Below are positions 1 to 11,474 of a DNA stretch of 64,000 nucleotides, piece by piece. A program made the translations under genes and the position numbers. The DNA is taken from positions 1 to 64,000 of the forward strand of contig NZ_QRGA01000011.1 in assembly GCF_003367175.1 (NCBI RefSeq), written 5' to 3'. Under the pieces are notes generated by a model. The model ran no database searches, was not told where the DNA came from, and saw nothing but the letters and a program-made list of their open reading frames with translations. The first letter of the stretch is position 1; each line of letters opens with the position of its first letter. This DNA is from Trinickia dinghuensis. Lineage in GTDB: Bacteria > Pseudomonadota > Gammaproteobacteria > Burkholderiales > Burkholderiaceae.

Positions 1-337
1 CACAGAATCCTCTTTCCGGCAAAACAAGCTTAAGCACTATTAGTATTCATCACCGAAAATGAGTAAAAATTCCCAACTCATTTTAATATCTCCGCAACTA
101 TTACCGCACAATCGCTGTGCGGTTATGCTACTAGAGCTGACATCAACGGGGCGATGTTGTTAATGCCCGCGTCCGGCACAAAGAAACGCTCAATAGCGCA
201 AGCACATGCGGCAACGCTGCTTGCGGCGAAAGGGCGACAGAAGGCGTCGCCGAGCTTAGTGAATCCTGGCTTTGGTGACCGTTGGGCGCGATATAGCTCG
301 CTAACGCATGAAGGAATAGCTACCGGTCCCCCAAAAC
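1..337. other. Gene-free AT-rich segment at window start
   Basis: I see no supportable gene here. The first 130 bases are much richer in A+T than the rest of the window. They hold a perfect 9-bp inverted repeat (56-64 and 76-84, listed separately) and an 8-bp hairpin, 103-110 with 116-123 (ACCGCACA/TGTGCGGT), without a following T run. A short open frame at 154-402 has no ribosome binding site and runs through the terminator at 338-373, so I do not accept it as a gene. The stretch probably belongs to the regulatory or 3' region of a gene left of the window. Confidence 0.5.
56..84. repeat. Perfect 9-bp inverted repeat, AT-rich
   Basis: AAAATGAGT at 56-64 is exactly reversed as ACTCATTTT at 76-84, with an 11-base spacer. 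A-rich bases before and T-rich bases after would also allow a weak bidirectional terminator. Function is not determined; it could equally be an operator for a gene left of the window. Confidence 0.45.
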
Positions 338-373
338 AAAGCGGGCCGCACTCGAAAGTGCGGCCCGCTTTTC
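338..373 (-). terminator. Rho-independent terminator after the chemotaxis receptor gene
   Basis: A perfect 14-bp stem (338-351 with 358-371, AAAGCGGGCCGCAC / GTGCGGCCCGCTTT) closes a 6-base loop TCGAAA. It lies about 30 bases past the stop codon of the minus-strand chemotaxis receptor gene. T-rich bases flank both sides, so it may work in both directions. Confidence 0.85.
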
Positions 374-403
374 TAAGTCTTCTTCGCTTCGCGATCAGCT
401 AGC

Positions 404-2080
404 TCAATGCGCAGCATGCAACTTAAAGTGCCCCACAAGCTGCTTAAGCGCCTGCGCCTGATCATCAAGCGATTTCGCGGCTGCCGTCGCTTCTTCAACA
501 AGCGCGGCATTCTGCTGCGTACCGGCATCCATCTGCGTAACGGCGCGATTCACTTCCTCGATCCCGGCGCTTTGCTCCGACGAAGCAGCCGAAATCTCGC
601 CCATGATGTCGGTCACCCGCCGAACGGCCTTGACCACCTCATCCATCGTCTGCCCCGCATCGGTAGCGAGGCTAGAGCCATTCGCCACGCGATCAAGCGA
701 CGTACTAATAAGCGTCTTGATTTCCTTAGCCGCCGCCGCGCTACGCTGCGCCAGCGAGCGCACTTCGCCCGCCACCACCGCGAAGCCGCGGCCCTGCTCG
801 CCCGCGCGCGCCGCTTCCACCGCCGCGTTCAGCGCCAGAATATTCGTCTGGAACGCGATGCCGTCGATCACGCCGATGATGTCGCCGATGCTCTTGGCGC
901 TGTCGTTGATTTCGCCCATCGTCGTGACGACGCGCGAAACGACGTTGCCGCAAGTCGACGCGATTTCCGACGCGTTGTTGGCCAGCGTGCTCGCCTGCTT
1001 GGCGTTATCCGCGTTCTGCTTCACGGTCGACGTGAGCTGCTCCATGCTCGTCGCCGTACGCTCGAGCGAGACAGCCTGCTGTTCCGTACGCTGCGACAGA
1101 TCGAGATTGCCCATCGAGATTTCGCCGGCAGCCGAAGAAATCGCCTCGGCACTCGCCGCAATGTCGCCGACGGTAGTGGCCAGCCCAGTCTGCATCTCCG
1201 TCAGCGCGAAGAGCATGCTCGAATTGTCCTTCTTGGCGATCCGGATATGGTTCGACAAATCGCCGGACGCGATGTGGCTCGCGATCTCCTTGGCATAGGC
1301 CGGCTCGCCGCCGAGCTGGCGCGTGAGGCGCCGCACGACCCATTCGCTGACGACGAACGCCACGATGATCAGCGCGACCGTCATCGCCGCGATCATCACG
1401 AACGACGACTTGAAGATGAACGCCGATTTTTCGATCGTGGCCTTGGCCTCGGTGCCGCGGCGCTCGACGAGCTGGTCGACGAGCTTTTCGAGCTTGCCCG
1501 TCTCGACGAGCAGCGACACGTCCTGCATGCCGACCTGCCAGTTCATCTGCGACAGATCGAGCGATTGCGCCTTCACCAGCGTCACGAACGTACGCAAATG
1601 GCCGGCCCAGGCGTTCACGGCCGCGGTGAACTTCTTCTGCTCGGTAATGCCTTCGGCGTCGGAGGCTTCGGTGTATTGCTGAAGCGTCTGCAGCTCGCCG
1701 TTGATCGAAGACAGTCCCTTCTCGATGTCGTTGCCCAGTTCGTCGCGCTCCTTGGCCGTCGTCGCCGTCAGCAGCATCTTCTGCGCACGGCTCGCGCGCA
1801 GCACGTCCGCGCGCACTTCCTCGGCGGCGCGGCTGGCAACGTGGCCCTGCTCGTAAATCGACTTCGTGGATCCATTCAACCGGTCGATCTGCGTGAGCGA
1901 GAACACGCCGATCAAGAGCGTGCCGATGAGCACGATGGCAAACGCGAGACGCAGCGACGCTTTGACCGACAACGCATGCAGCTTCGACTTCGCCGCGCGT
2001 TTGTTCGACCTGCCGCCGGCCCCCGTGCCGTCCGGAACGAAACCTGCCCCGGGACGCTTGCCAAGCGAAACTGCCTTCAT
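404..2080 (-). CDS. Methyl-accepting chemotaxis protein
   Basis: Membrane chemoreceptor of 558 aa that would report ligand binding to CheA/CheW. Visible parts are a cytoplasmic N-tail, TM1 near residues 43-65, a helical periplasmic sensor domain, TM2 near 232-256 (rich in I/A/V), a HAMP segment beginning around [11 protein letters not shown], and a long cytoplasmic signalling hairpin. The hairpin tip contains the nearly invariant [20 protein letters not shown] block followed by [15 protein letters not shown]. No C-terminal NWETF-type CheR/CheB tether is present; the protein ends in KLHAAH. The start at 2080 is chosen because AGGGGG lies about 6 bases upstream; an in-frame extension to 2131 has no ribosome site. 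The ligand is not predictable. The gene is monocistronic, with a strong terminator after it. Confidence 0.93.
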   Translation of the reverse strand: MKAVSLGKRPGAGFVPDGTGAGGRSNKRAAKSKLHALSVKASLRLAFAIVLIGTLLIGVFSLTQIDRLNGSTKSIYEQGHVASRAAEEVRADVLRASRAQKMLLTATTAKERDELGNDIEKGLSSINGELQTLQQYTEASDAEGITEQKKFTAAVNAWAGHLRTFVTLVKAQSLDLSQMNWQVGMQDVSLLVETGKLEKLVDQLVERRGTEAKATIEKSAFIFKSSFVMIAAMTVALIIVAFVVSEWVVRRLTRQLGGEPAYAKEIASHIASGDLSNHIRIAKKDNSSMLFALTEMQTGLATTVGDIAASAEAISSAAGEISMGNLDLSQRTEQQAVSLERTATSMEQLTSTVKQNADNAKQASTLANNASEIASTCGNVVSRVVTTMGEINDSAKSIGDIIGVIDGIAFQTNILALNAAVEAARAGEQGRGFAVVAGEVRSLAQRSAAAAKEIKTLISTSLDRVANGSSLATDAGQTMDEVVKAVRRVTDIMGEISAASSEQSAGIEEVNRAVTQMDAGTQQNAALVEEATAAAKSLDDQAQALKQLVGHFKLHAAH

Positions 2081-2417
2081 ACGAAACCCCCTTCTTTTAT
2101 GTCGCTCGCCACCGTGGGTAGGGCAGCGCAATCCTGTGAGTACCTCCTCGGGTCAACGGCATCGCAACTGCACTTCTTTAGTGCGCAACGACCTATGTAA
2201 ACCCGGTGGCATGCGGCGGCTGATGGCGCGCCGTCGCGCTTTATACCCCGACAAAAAGGCAGCGAGACGAAAGCTATGTCTGATTCGCGACAAACTTTGT
2301 CCGGTTATTCCCTAAGAGACACACTACACTAAGCTTACGGTCGAACCTGACGAATCGATTTCCGCGCTGCCCCACCCGCCGCGCGTGCTGCTTTTTCCTT
2401 TCTCCAAAGTGCCCACG
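2081..2417. other. Divergent intergenic region, receptor gene / MFS gene
   Basis: About 337 bases between the leftward chemoreceptor gene and the rightward MFS gene. It must hold both promoters. I see no additional gene with a ribosome site. The only sigma-factor-like element I could pick out is the FliA-like candidate at 2272-2299. Confidence 0.5.
2272..2299 (-). promoter_or_regulatory. Weak candidate FliA (sigma-28) promoter for the chemoreceptor
   Basis: Read on the minus strand, CAAAGTTT (7 of 8 with the sigma-28 -35 TAAAGTTT) is followed after about 10-11 bases by a poor -10 (GACATAGC). Chemoreceptor genes are commonly FliA-dependent, which is why this is noted. The poor -10 keeps confidence low. 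Confidence 0.25.
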
Positions 2418-3680
2418 ATGCAAACGAGTATTCAGAAAAATACCCTTGCCGGGGATCCGGCATCGGCCATACCGGGTTCAGCCCCCGCGCCGGCAGGTAC
2501 CGTGTCGCGCACCGTCTATTCGGTGCTCGGCGCGATCAGCTTCTCGCATCTGCTCAACGACATGATTCAGTCGCTGATCCTCGCGATCTATCCGATGCTG
2601 AAGCAGAATTTTTCGCTGTCGTTCGCGCAGATCGGCCTGATCACGCTGACGTACCAGATCACGGCCTCGCTGCTGCAGCCGCTCGTCGGGCTTTATACCG
2701 ACAAGCGTCCGCAGCCGTACTCGCTGCCCGTCGGGATGGGCTTCACGCTGACGGGGCTCATCTTGATGTCGATCGCGCCGAACTTCGGCGTGCTGCTCGT
2801 CGCCGCGGCGCTCGTGGGCTGCGGCTCGTCGGTCTTCCATCCGGAATCGTCGCGCGTCGCGCGCATGGCTTCGGGCGGGCGCTACGGGCTCGCGCAGTCG
2901 CTGTTCCAAGTGGGCGGCAATGCGGGTTCGTCGCTCGGGCCGCTGTTCGCCGCGCTCATCGTCATTCCGCACGGCCAGCGCAGCATTGCCTGGTTTTCGG
3001 TGGCCGCACTCGTCGCGATCGTCGTGCTCGCGAACATCGGCCGCTGGTATGCCCGCCACCCGGCTACGAAGAAAAAGGCCCGTACGCACGCGGTGCATCC
3101 GTCGCTGTCGAAGTCGCGCGTGATGTTCGCCATCGGCGTGCTCGTGCTGCTCGTGTTCTCGAAGTACTTCTATCTCGCGAGCCTGAACAGCTACTTCACG
3201 TTCTATCTGATCGACAAGTTCCATCTGTCGGTGCAGGCAGCGCAGATTCACCTGTTCGTGTTCCTCGCCGCCGTGGCCGCGGGCACGATCATCGGCGGCC
3301 CGATCGGCGATCGCATCGGCCGCAAGTATGTGATCTGGGTGTCGATTCTCGGCGTGGCGCCGTTCACGCTGATGCTGCCCTACGCGAATCTGTTCTGGAC
3401 GGGCGTGCTGACGGTGGTCATCGGCGTCGTGCTGGCCTCGGCATTCTCGGCCATCATCGTCTACGCGCAGGAGCTGATTCCGGGCAACGTGGGGATGGTC
3501 GCGGGCCTGTTCTTCGGCTTCGCCTTCGGCCTCGGCGGCGTGGGCGCGGCCGTGCTCGGGAATTTGGCCGACGCGACGAGCATCGGCTTCGTCTACAAGG
3601 TCTGCTCGTTCTTGCCGCTGATCGGCATCCTGACGATGTTCCTGCCCAACCTCGAAAGCAAGCGCCCGGCGCGCGCTTGA
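2418..3680 (+). CDS. fsr: MFS efflux pump, fosmidomycin-resistance (Fsr) type
   Basis: Inner-membrane drug:proton antiporter of the major facilitator superfamily, 420 aa with about 12 membrane segments. The N-terminal SFSHLLNDMIQSLILAIYP region, the LQPLVGLYTDKRPQPYSLP loop and CGSSVFHPESSRVARMASGG are typical of the fosmidomycin-resistance family. The second half shows the MFS loop GPIGDRIGRKYVI. I start at the ATG at 2418; an upstream in-frame GTG at 2385 has no better ribosome site. It is transcribed away from the chemoreceptor gene and converges on mtnN. In E. coli the homologue exports fosmidomycin; the natural substrate here is unknown. Confidence 0.88.
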   Translation: MQTSIQKNTLAGDPASAIPGSAPAPAGTVSRTVYSVLGAISFSHLLNDMIQSLILAIYPMLKQNFSLSFAQIGLITLTYQITASLLQPLVGLYTDKRPQPYSLPVGMGFTLTGLILMSIAPNFGVLLVAAALVGCGSSVFHPESSRVARMASGGRYGLAQSLFQVGGNAGSSLGPLFAALIVIPHGQRSIAWFSVAALVAIVVLANIGRWYARHPATKKKARTHAVHPSLSKSRVMFAIGVLVLLVFSKYFYLASLNSYFTFYLIDKFHLSVQAAQIHLFVFLAAVAAGTIIGGPIGDRIGRKYVIWVSILGVAPFTLMLPYANLFWTGVLTVVIGVVLASAFSAIIVYAQELIPGNVGMVAGLFFGFAFGLGGVGAAVLGNLADATSIGFVYKVCSFLPLIGILTMFLPNLESKRPARA

Positions 3681-3696
3681 TCGTGGGCATCGACGG

Positions 3697-3717
3697 CCCC
3701 GCGTGTCGCGCGGGGTT
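3697..3717. terminator. Hairpin between convergent fsr and mtnN
   Basis: CCCCGCG (3697-3703) pairs with CGCGGGG (3709-3715) around a 5-base loop, between two convergent genes. The T run is short, so it is a moderate bidirectional terminator candidate. Confidence 0.5.
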
Positions 3718-3738
3718 CGTCCGCCCTCCGAAAATCTA

Positions 3739-4560
3739 CTACTTAACGCCCGCTCCCGCAGTAGCCGCGTAAGCCCTCAAAAACCGCAGCAACACCCCCG
3801 ACGAATACGCGCCGGCGATATCGGTCAAGAAGTTAGTGAACGACGCCGTCGCGTGATCGTCGGCCGTATCGGAAATCGTGCGTACGATCGCGCACGGCAC
3901 GTCGTGCTCGTAGCAGACTTGCGCCATCGCCGCCCCTTCCATCTCCACCGCCATCGCCTCGGGCAATGCCTCGGACAGCGCGCGCACTTCGCTCGCACTC
4001 GAGACGAAGCGATCGCCGCTGATGATCAATCCCCGATGCACGCGCGGCGCTTTGAATCCGAAGCGCTCGCCGAGCGCCGGTCCGTCCTCCGCGACGAACC
4101 GTTCGCAAGCCGCGACAAGCCCATCGGCCAGCGGCTGATGCGTCGGAAAACTCGCGCGTTCGAGCAGCGGCACTTCGTAGCGCGGAAACAGCGGCGAGGC
4201 ATCCATATCGTGCTGCATCAGCGAATCAGCCACGACGATGTCCCCGACCCGCACGCCATGGCCGACACCGCCGGCCACACCCGTGAACACCATCGCATCC
4301 ACGCCGAACACGTGAATCAGCGCACTCGCGGTGGCCGCGGCGGCTACCTTGCCGACACGCGCCAAGGTGACGACGCATGGCACGCCATGGGCCGTGCCCA
4401 CGTGGTAATCGCGCCGGCCGAGCGTGACCGTGCGCATTTCGCCTTCGGCACGCATCGCATCGACGAGATCGCCGAGTTCTTGCGGCAGCGCCGCCAATAC
4501 GCCCAGCCGGCGCACGGCTCCGTGCTCACCACTGCCGGTCTTCTCGCTGTACATACTCAT
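3739..4560 (-). CDS. mtnN: 5'-methylthioadenosine/S-adenosylhomocysteine nucleosidase
   Basis: Cytoplasmic hydrolase that splits 5'-methylthioadenosine and S-adenosylhomocysteine to adenine plus the thioribose product, feeding the methionine cycle and removing methylation inhibitors. The 273-aa protein shows the nucleoside-phosphorylase fold marks: GVLAALPQEL at the N-terminus, the glycine-rich VFTGVAGGVGHGVRVGDIVV segment, the purine/ribose-binding AVEMEGAAMAQ block, and RTISDTAD with the catalytic aspartate. It is slightly longer than the E. coli enzyme because of insertions around residues 115-175. It lies just downstream of uvrD on the same strand (67-base gap), so co-transcription is possible. 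Confidence 0.9.
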   Translation of the reverse strand: MSMYSEKTGSGEHGAVRRLGVLAALPQELGDLVDAMRAEGEMRTVTLGRRDYHVGTAHGVPCVVTLARVGKVAAAATASALIHVFGVDAMVFTGVAGGVGHGVRVGDIVVADSLMQHDMDASPLFPRYEVPLLERASFPTHQPLADGLVAACERFVAEDGPALGERFGFKAPRVHRGLIISGDRFVSSASEVRALSEALPEAMAVEMEGAAMAQVCYEHDVPCAIVRTISDTADDHATASFTNFLTDIAGAYSSGVLLRFLRAYAATAGAGVK

Positions 4561-4627
4561 CGAATTTCGCTCGAATCAAATCAAAAGTAGACCCGGGCCA
4601 CGGACCATAGGCCGCAGGTCGTAGGTG

Positions 4628-6985
4628 TCATTCCACCACTTGCAGCTTCGCGACGGACAACGCGAGCCACTTCTCGCCGTGCCGCTTGAACCGCACTTGC
4701 GCACGCGCATCGGCGCCGCTGCCTTCAAGCGCAGTGATCGCACCCTCGCCGAACTTCGTGTGAAAGACTTGCTGGCCGACGCGGAAGCCGGTATCGGCCG
4801 CGCGCTGCTCGTTGGCGAACGCCGGCAGCGGCGCCGCTTCGAAGTTCGCCGCCGGGCCGCCACGATCGGGCCGGGCAAACCAGTCGCGGCCCCAGCCGGC
4901 GTTGTCGGAGCGGCCGCCCCAGCGCGATCCCGCCTCGACCTTCGGCGTCAGCCATTTGAGCGTCGTCTCGGGCAACTCGTCGAAGAACCGCGAACGCACG
5001 TTGTAGCGCGTCTGTCCGTGCAGCATCCGGCTTTGCGCGAACGACAGATAGAGCCGCTCCTTGGCGCGCGTGATCGCGACATACATCAGCCGCCGCTCCT
5101 CCTCGAGCCCGTCGGCTTCCGTCGCGCTGTTCTCGTGCGGGAACAACCCCTCTTCGAGCCCCGTGATGAAGACGGCTGTGAACTCGAGCCCCTTCGCCGC
5201 ATGAACCGTCATCAGTTGCACGGCCTCCTGCCCCGCCTGCGCCTGGTTCTCGCCGGCTTCGAGCGATGCGTGCGACAAGAAGCCCGCGAGCGGCGTCATC
5301 GTGTCGGGGTTTTGCGCCGGATCGGTCAGGCTGGCGGCTTCGAGCACCACCGTGTCGCCCTCGTCCGCGGAAGAACCCAGCTCGGGCGCCGCCGTCGCAC
5401 CGGGATTCAGGCGAATCGAGCGCGCGGGCGTATCGAGCCCATAGCCCTCTTCGCTGACGAATGCCGTCGCGGCGTTGACGAGTTCCTGCAAGTTCTCGAG
5501 ACGATCCTGCCCTTCGCGTTCGTTCTGATAGAACTCCGACAAGCCGCTGACGCGCACGACGTACTCGACCGTCTCGGGCAAGCTCATCCGCTCGGTTTCC
5601 GCGCGTATCTTCGCGATCAGATTCGCGAACGAGCCCAGGCTCGTGCCGGCCTTGCCCGTCACGTACGGAATAGCGGCCGCCATCGAGCAGCCGTACAGGC
5701 GCGCCGCGTCGGCCAACTGTTCGATCGAGCGCGCGCCGATGCCGCGCGTCGGAAAGTTCACGACGCGCGCGAAAGCCGTGTCGTCGTTCGGGTTGTCGAT
5801 CAAGCGCAGGTAAGCGAGCGCGTGCTTGACTTCCTGCCGCTCGAAAAAGCGCAAGCCGCCGTAGACGCGATAAGCGATGCCCGCATTCACGAGCGTGTGC
5901 TCGATCGTGCGCGACTGGGCGTTGCTGCGATAGAGCACCGCGATCTCGCTGCGCGCGAGGCCGCCGTTGTTGATCAGCGCGCGGATTTCCTCGACGATCC
6001 AGCCGGCCTCCTGCATGTCCGTGGCCGCTTCATACACGCGCACGGGCTCGCCGTGCCCCGCGTCCGTGCGCAGGTTCTTGCCCAAGCGGCGCGAATTGTG
6101 CGCGATCAGGGCATTGGCCGTATCGAGGATGTACCCGTGCGACCGATAGTTCTGCTCGAGCTTGATCAGGTTGCGGACGTTGAACTCGCGCTCGAAGTCG
6201 AGCATGTTGCCGACGTTCGCGCCGCGGAACGCGTAGATCGATTGGTCGTCGTCGCCGACGGCGAAAATCGCATTGCTCTGCCCCGCCAGCAGCTTCAGCC
6301 ACGCGTACTGCAGCTTGTTCGTGTCTTGGAACTCATCGACGAGAATCTGCCGGAAGCGGGCTTGGTAATGGGCGCGCAACGGTGCGTTATGCGCAAGCAG
6401 TTCGTAGCAGCGCAGCAGCAACTCGGGAAAATCGACGACACCCTCGCGCTGGCACTGCTGCTCGTACGCGCGGTAGAGTTCGACGAATTTCAGGTTGAAG
6501 CTGTCGCTCGCGTCGACCTGATCGGGGCGCAGCCCTTGCTCCTTCGCGTTGTTGATGAAGTACTGCAGGTTCTTCGGCGGATATTTTTCATCGTCGACAT
6601 TCAGGCCCTTCATCAGGCGCTTGATCGACGAGAGCTGATCGGCCGTATCGAGAATCTGGAACGTCGCGGGCAGGCCCGCATCGCGGTGATGCGCGCGCAG
6701 CATGCGGTTGCACAGCCCGTGGAACGTGCCGATCCACATGCCGCGCGTATCGATCGGCAGCAGCGCCGAAAGCCGGCTCATCATCTCGCGTGCCGCCTTG
6801 TTCGTGAAGGTGACGGCCAGCACCGTGGGCGGCGACGCGAATCCTTGCTGAATCAGCCACGCGATACGCGTGATCAGCACGCGCGTCTTGCCGCTGCCCG
6901 CGCCCGCCAAGATCAGCGCCGGTTCGTTCGGCAGCGTGACGGCCGCGTATTGTTCGGGGTTCAGGTTGGCGAGCAGTTCTGGCAT
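4628..6985 (-). CDS. uvrD: UvrD/Rep-family ATP-dependent DNA helicase
   Basis: Superfamily 1A 3'-5' DNA helicase, 785 aa, for nucleotide-excision and mismatch repair. Motifs in order: Q-motif LNPEQYAAV, Walker A AGAGSGKT (27-34), motif Ia AVTFTNKAAREM, GTFHGLCNRML, Walker B VDEFQDTN, motif III GDDDQSIYAFRGA, motif IV QNYRS, MTVHAAKGLEF and, near the end, RRLMYVAITRAKERLYL. The C-terminal tail holds a Tudor-like segment (GQQVFHTKFGEGAI), as in UvrD and PcrA proteins that bind RNA polymerase. Closest functional analogue is UvrD; Rep is the alternative, but the C-terminal tail favours UvrD. It is divergent from valS. Confidence 0.93.
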   Translation of the reverse strand: MPELLANLNPEQYAAVTLPNEPALILAGAGSGKTRVLITRIAWLIQQGFASPPTVLAVTFTNKAAREMMSRLSALLPIDTRGMWIGTFHGLCNRMLRAHHRDAGLPATFQILDTADQLSSIKRLMKGLNVDDEKYPPKNLQYFINNAKEQGLRPDQVDASDSFNLKFVELYRAYEQQCQREGVVDFPELLLRCYELLAHNAPLRAHYQARFRQILVDEFQDTNKLQYAWLKLLAGQSNAIFAVGDDDQSIYAFRGANVGNMLDFEREFNVRNLIKLEQNYRSHGYILDTANALIAHNSRRLGKNLRTDAGHGEPVRVYEAATDMQEAGWIVEEIRALINNGGLARSEIAVLYRSNAQSRTIEHTLVNAGIAYRVYGGLRFFERQEVKHALAYLRLIDNPNDDTAFARVVNFPTRGIGARSIEQLADAARLYGCSMAAAIPYVTGKAGTSLGSFANLIAKIRAETERMSLPETVEYVVRVSGLSEFYQNEREGQDRLENLQELVNAATAFVSEEGYGLDTPARSIRLNPGATAAPELGSSADEGDTVVLEAASLTDPAQNPDTMTPLAGFLSHASLEAGENQAQAGQEAVQLMTVHAAKGLEFTAVFITGLEEGLFPHENSATEADGLEEERRLMYVAITRAKERLYLSFAQSRMLHGQTRYNVRSRFFDELPETTLKWLTPKVEAGSRWGGRSDNAGWGRDWFARPDRGGPAANFEAAPLPAFANEQRAADTGFRVGQQVFHTKFGEGAITALEGSGADARAQVRFKRHGEKWLALSVAKLQVVE

Positions 6986-7056
6986 GGAGGGAGCGTTTCT
7001 TCAGCAAGCGGAAGGAGCGTGCAATGCCGCGGGCGGCAACGCGTTGCGAGCCCATC

Positions 7057-7100
7057 ATTATAAGGCGGTGCGCCGCGTCCATCGGCCGTCCCCTTATAAT
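7057..7100. promoter_or_regulatory. Divergent -10 elements for uvrD and valS
   Basis: TATAAT occurs on the plus strand at 7095-7100, facing valS, and on the minus strand at 7057-7062, facing uvrD. No good -35 hexamer sits at 16-18 bases from either, so these are candidate -10 boxes only. Confidence 0.4.
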
Positions 7101-7112
7101 TGAGGGTTTCGG

Positions 7113-7149
7113 ACCTGCAAACCCGAGCCGGCTGAGGCTCCCCGCAGGT
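7113..7149 (+). promoter_or_regulatory. Structured leader upstream of valS
   Basis: Nested complementary arms: ACCTGC (7113-7118) with GCAGGT (7144-7149), enclosing GAGCC (7125-7129) with GGCTC (7136-7140). They fall just after the candidate valS -10 box, so the transcript leader would fold into a two-part stem. No T run follows and no T-box features were seen. Function unknown. Confidence 0.35.
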
Positions 7150-7201
7150 TCTTGACCGGATATTCATCTCACTTCAGGCATTTTTCGGCGGATTTCCAAC
7201 C

Positions 7202-10084
<2,883 letters not shown>

Positions 10085-10138
10085 CCGTTTGCGTCGGATT
10101 GGGCACGTGGTCCCCACCAGTACAAATAGGGTAATGCC

Positions 10139-11020
10139 ATGCTAAAAGTCACCAAGGCCGTCTTTCCCGTTGCAGGGCTCGGCACGCGTTTTCTTCCTGC
10201 CACCAAAGCTAGCCCCAAGGAGATGCTGCCGATCGTCGATAAGCCTCTGATCCAGTACGCCGTCGAAGAAGCGATGGCTGCCGGCATCACCGAGATGATC
10301 TTCGTGACGGGCCGCAGCAAGCGTGCGATCGAGGATCACTTCGACAAGTCGTACGAAATCGAATCCGAGCTCGAGGCGCGCGGCAAGGAAAAGCTGCTCG
10401 AACTCGTGCGCAGCATCAAGCCGAGCCACGTCGATTGCTTCTACGTGCGCCAGGCCGAAGCGCTCGGGCTGGGTCACGCGGTGCTCTGCGCCGAGAAGCT
10501 CGTGGGCGACAACCCGTTCGCCGTCATCCTCGCGGACGACTTGCTCTACGCAGAGCCGCCGGTCATGAAGCAGATGATCGACGTCTTCGATCACTATCAC
10601 AGCTCGGTGATCGGAGTGGAAGAGATTCCGCCGCAAGACACGCGCTCGTACGGCATCGTCGACGGCAAGGAATGGGAAGACGCCATCATCAAGATGTCGG
10701 GCATCGTCGAAAAGCCGGCGCCCGAAGTCGCGCCGTCCAATCTCGGCGTCGTCGGCCGCTATGTGCTCAAGCCGCGCATCTTCGATCATCTGCGCGCACT
10801 GAAGCCGGGCACCGGCGGCGAGATTCAACTCACCGACGGCATTCAGTCGCTGCTCGGCGACGAGCAAGTGCTCGCCTACAAGTACCACGGCACGCGCTTC
10901 GATTGCGGCAGCAAGCTCGGCTACCTGAAGGCGACCGTCGAGTTCGCGCTGCGCCACCCGGAAGTGTCCGAGCAGTTCGATCACTATCTGCGTACGCGGG
11001 CGCAGGTGATGGATAGCTGA
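10139..11020 (+). CDS. galU: UTP-glucose-1-phosphate uridylyltransferase
   Basis: Makes UDP-glucose from UTP and glucose-1-phosphate for polysaccharide, LPS and trehalose synthesis. The 293-aa protein opens with the nucleotidyltransferase signature [20 protein letters not shown] and continues with [17 protein letters not shown]. It also has the catalytic-region VILADDLLY and the downstream [14 protein letters not shown] block. AGGG lies 7 bases before the ATG. It follows valS closely and ends in its own strong terminator. Confidence 0.96.
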   Translation: MLKVTKAVFPVAGLGTRFLPATKASPKEMLPIVDKPLIQYAVEEAMAAGITEMIFVTGRSKRAIEDHFDKSYEIESELEARGKEKLLELVRSIKPSHVDCFYVRQAEALGLGHAVLCAEKLVGDNPFAVILADDLLYAEPPVMKQMIDVFDHYHSSVIGVEEIPPQDTRSYGIVDGKEWEDAIIKMSGIVEKPAPEVAPSNLGVVGRYVLKPRIFDHLRALKPGTGGEIQLTDGIQSLLGDEQVLAYKYHGTRFDCGSKLGYLKATVEFALRHPEVSEQFDHYLRTRAQVMDS

Positions 11021-11041
11021 GCGTCGCTGACCGGCCAAACA

Positions 11042-11081
11042 ATAAGGGCTACCGGCGTCATACCGGTAGCCCTTATCTTTT
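11042..11081 (+). terminator. Rho-independent terminator of galU
   Basis: ATAAGGGCTACCGG (11042-11055) pairs perfectly with CCGGTAGCCCTTAT (11063-11076) around a 7-base loop, followed by CTTTT. It sits 22 bases after the galU stop codon and before the convergent tusA. Confidence 0.9.
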
Positions 11082-11110
11082 GTGCGGGCCGTACTGGCCG
11101 ATTCGGCGTT

Positions 11111-11338
11111 TCAGCGGCGACGCATCAGAAAAACGAACGTCTTGTCTTGCGTCGAGCTTTCGACGATCTCATTGCCCGTTTGCTTGGCAAATGCCGCGAA
11201 GTCCCGCTGCGAGCCCGGGTCCGTCGCCAGCACTTTCAAAATCTGGCCGCTCTGCATATCCGCCAACGCTTTCTTTGCTCGCAAAATCGGCAGCGGACAA
11301 TTCAGCCCGCGTGCATCGACTTCCTTATGAATTTCCAT
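11111..11338 (-). CDS. tusA: TusA/SirA-type sulfur carrier protein
   Basis: Small (75 aa) sulfur-transfer protein that accepts persulfide sulfur from a cysteine desulfurase and hands it on for tRNA thiolation or other sulfur chemistry. It carries the family signature DARGLNCPLPILRAKKAL, with the persulfide cysteine at residue 14 (CPxP). The C-terminal half has the expected alternating beta/alpha pattern, ending KTFVFLMRRR. I place the start at the ATG at 11338, about 10 bases after GGAAGG; an in-frame TTG two codons upstream is the alternative. It is a single gene convergent with galU. Confidence 0.9.
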   Translation of the reverse strand: MEIHKEVDARGLNCPLPILRAKKALADMQSGQILKVLATDPGSQRDFAAFAKQTGNEIVESSTQDKTFVFLMRRR

Positions 11339-11445
11339 CGACAATCGGCCTTCCGGTGACGCGTCCGGCTGGCGTTGCGGCGAAGCGCGTTCGACCGCGC
11401 CGCGCCTAGCCTAGCCTAATGACGCAAAAAAACAAATTTTACCCC

Positions 11446-11474
11446 AGGGGCATCGTCACCGTGAGAGCGCCCCT
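11446..11474 (-). terminator. Candidate terminator of the minus-strand inositol operon
   Basis: AGGGGC (11446-11451) pairs with GCCCCT (11469-11474) across a 17-base loop at the end of the leftmost dehydrogenase gene. On the minus strand a T-rich run (TTTGTTTTTTTG) follows some 10 bases later. The short stem and large loop make it a weak candidate. Confidence 0.3.

Noticed and set aside
154-402. 82-codon open frame at the window start
   Set aside because: No ribosome site, no recognisable domain, and it runs through a strong terminator hairpin at 338-373.
4625-7063. 812-codon plus-strand open frame opposite uvrD
   Set aside because: Arg/His/Ala-rich antisense frame typical of high-GC DNA; the minus strand has all helicase motifs.
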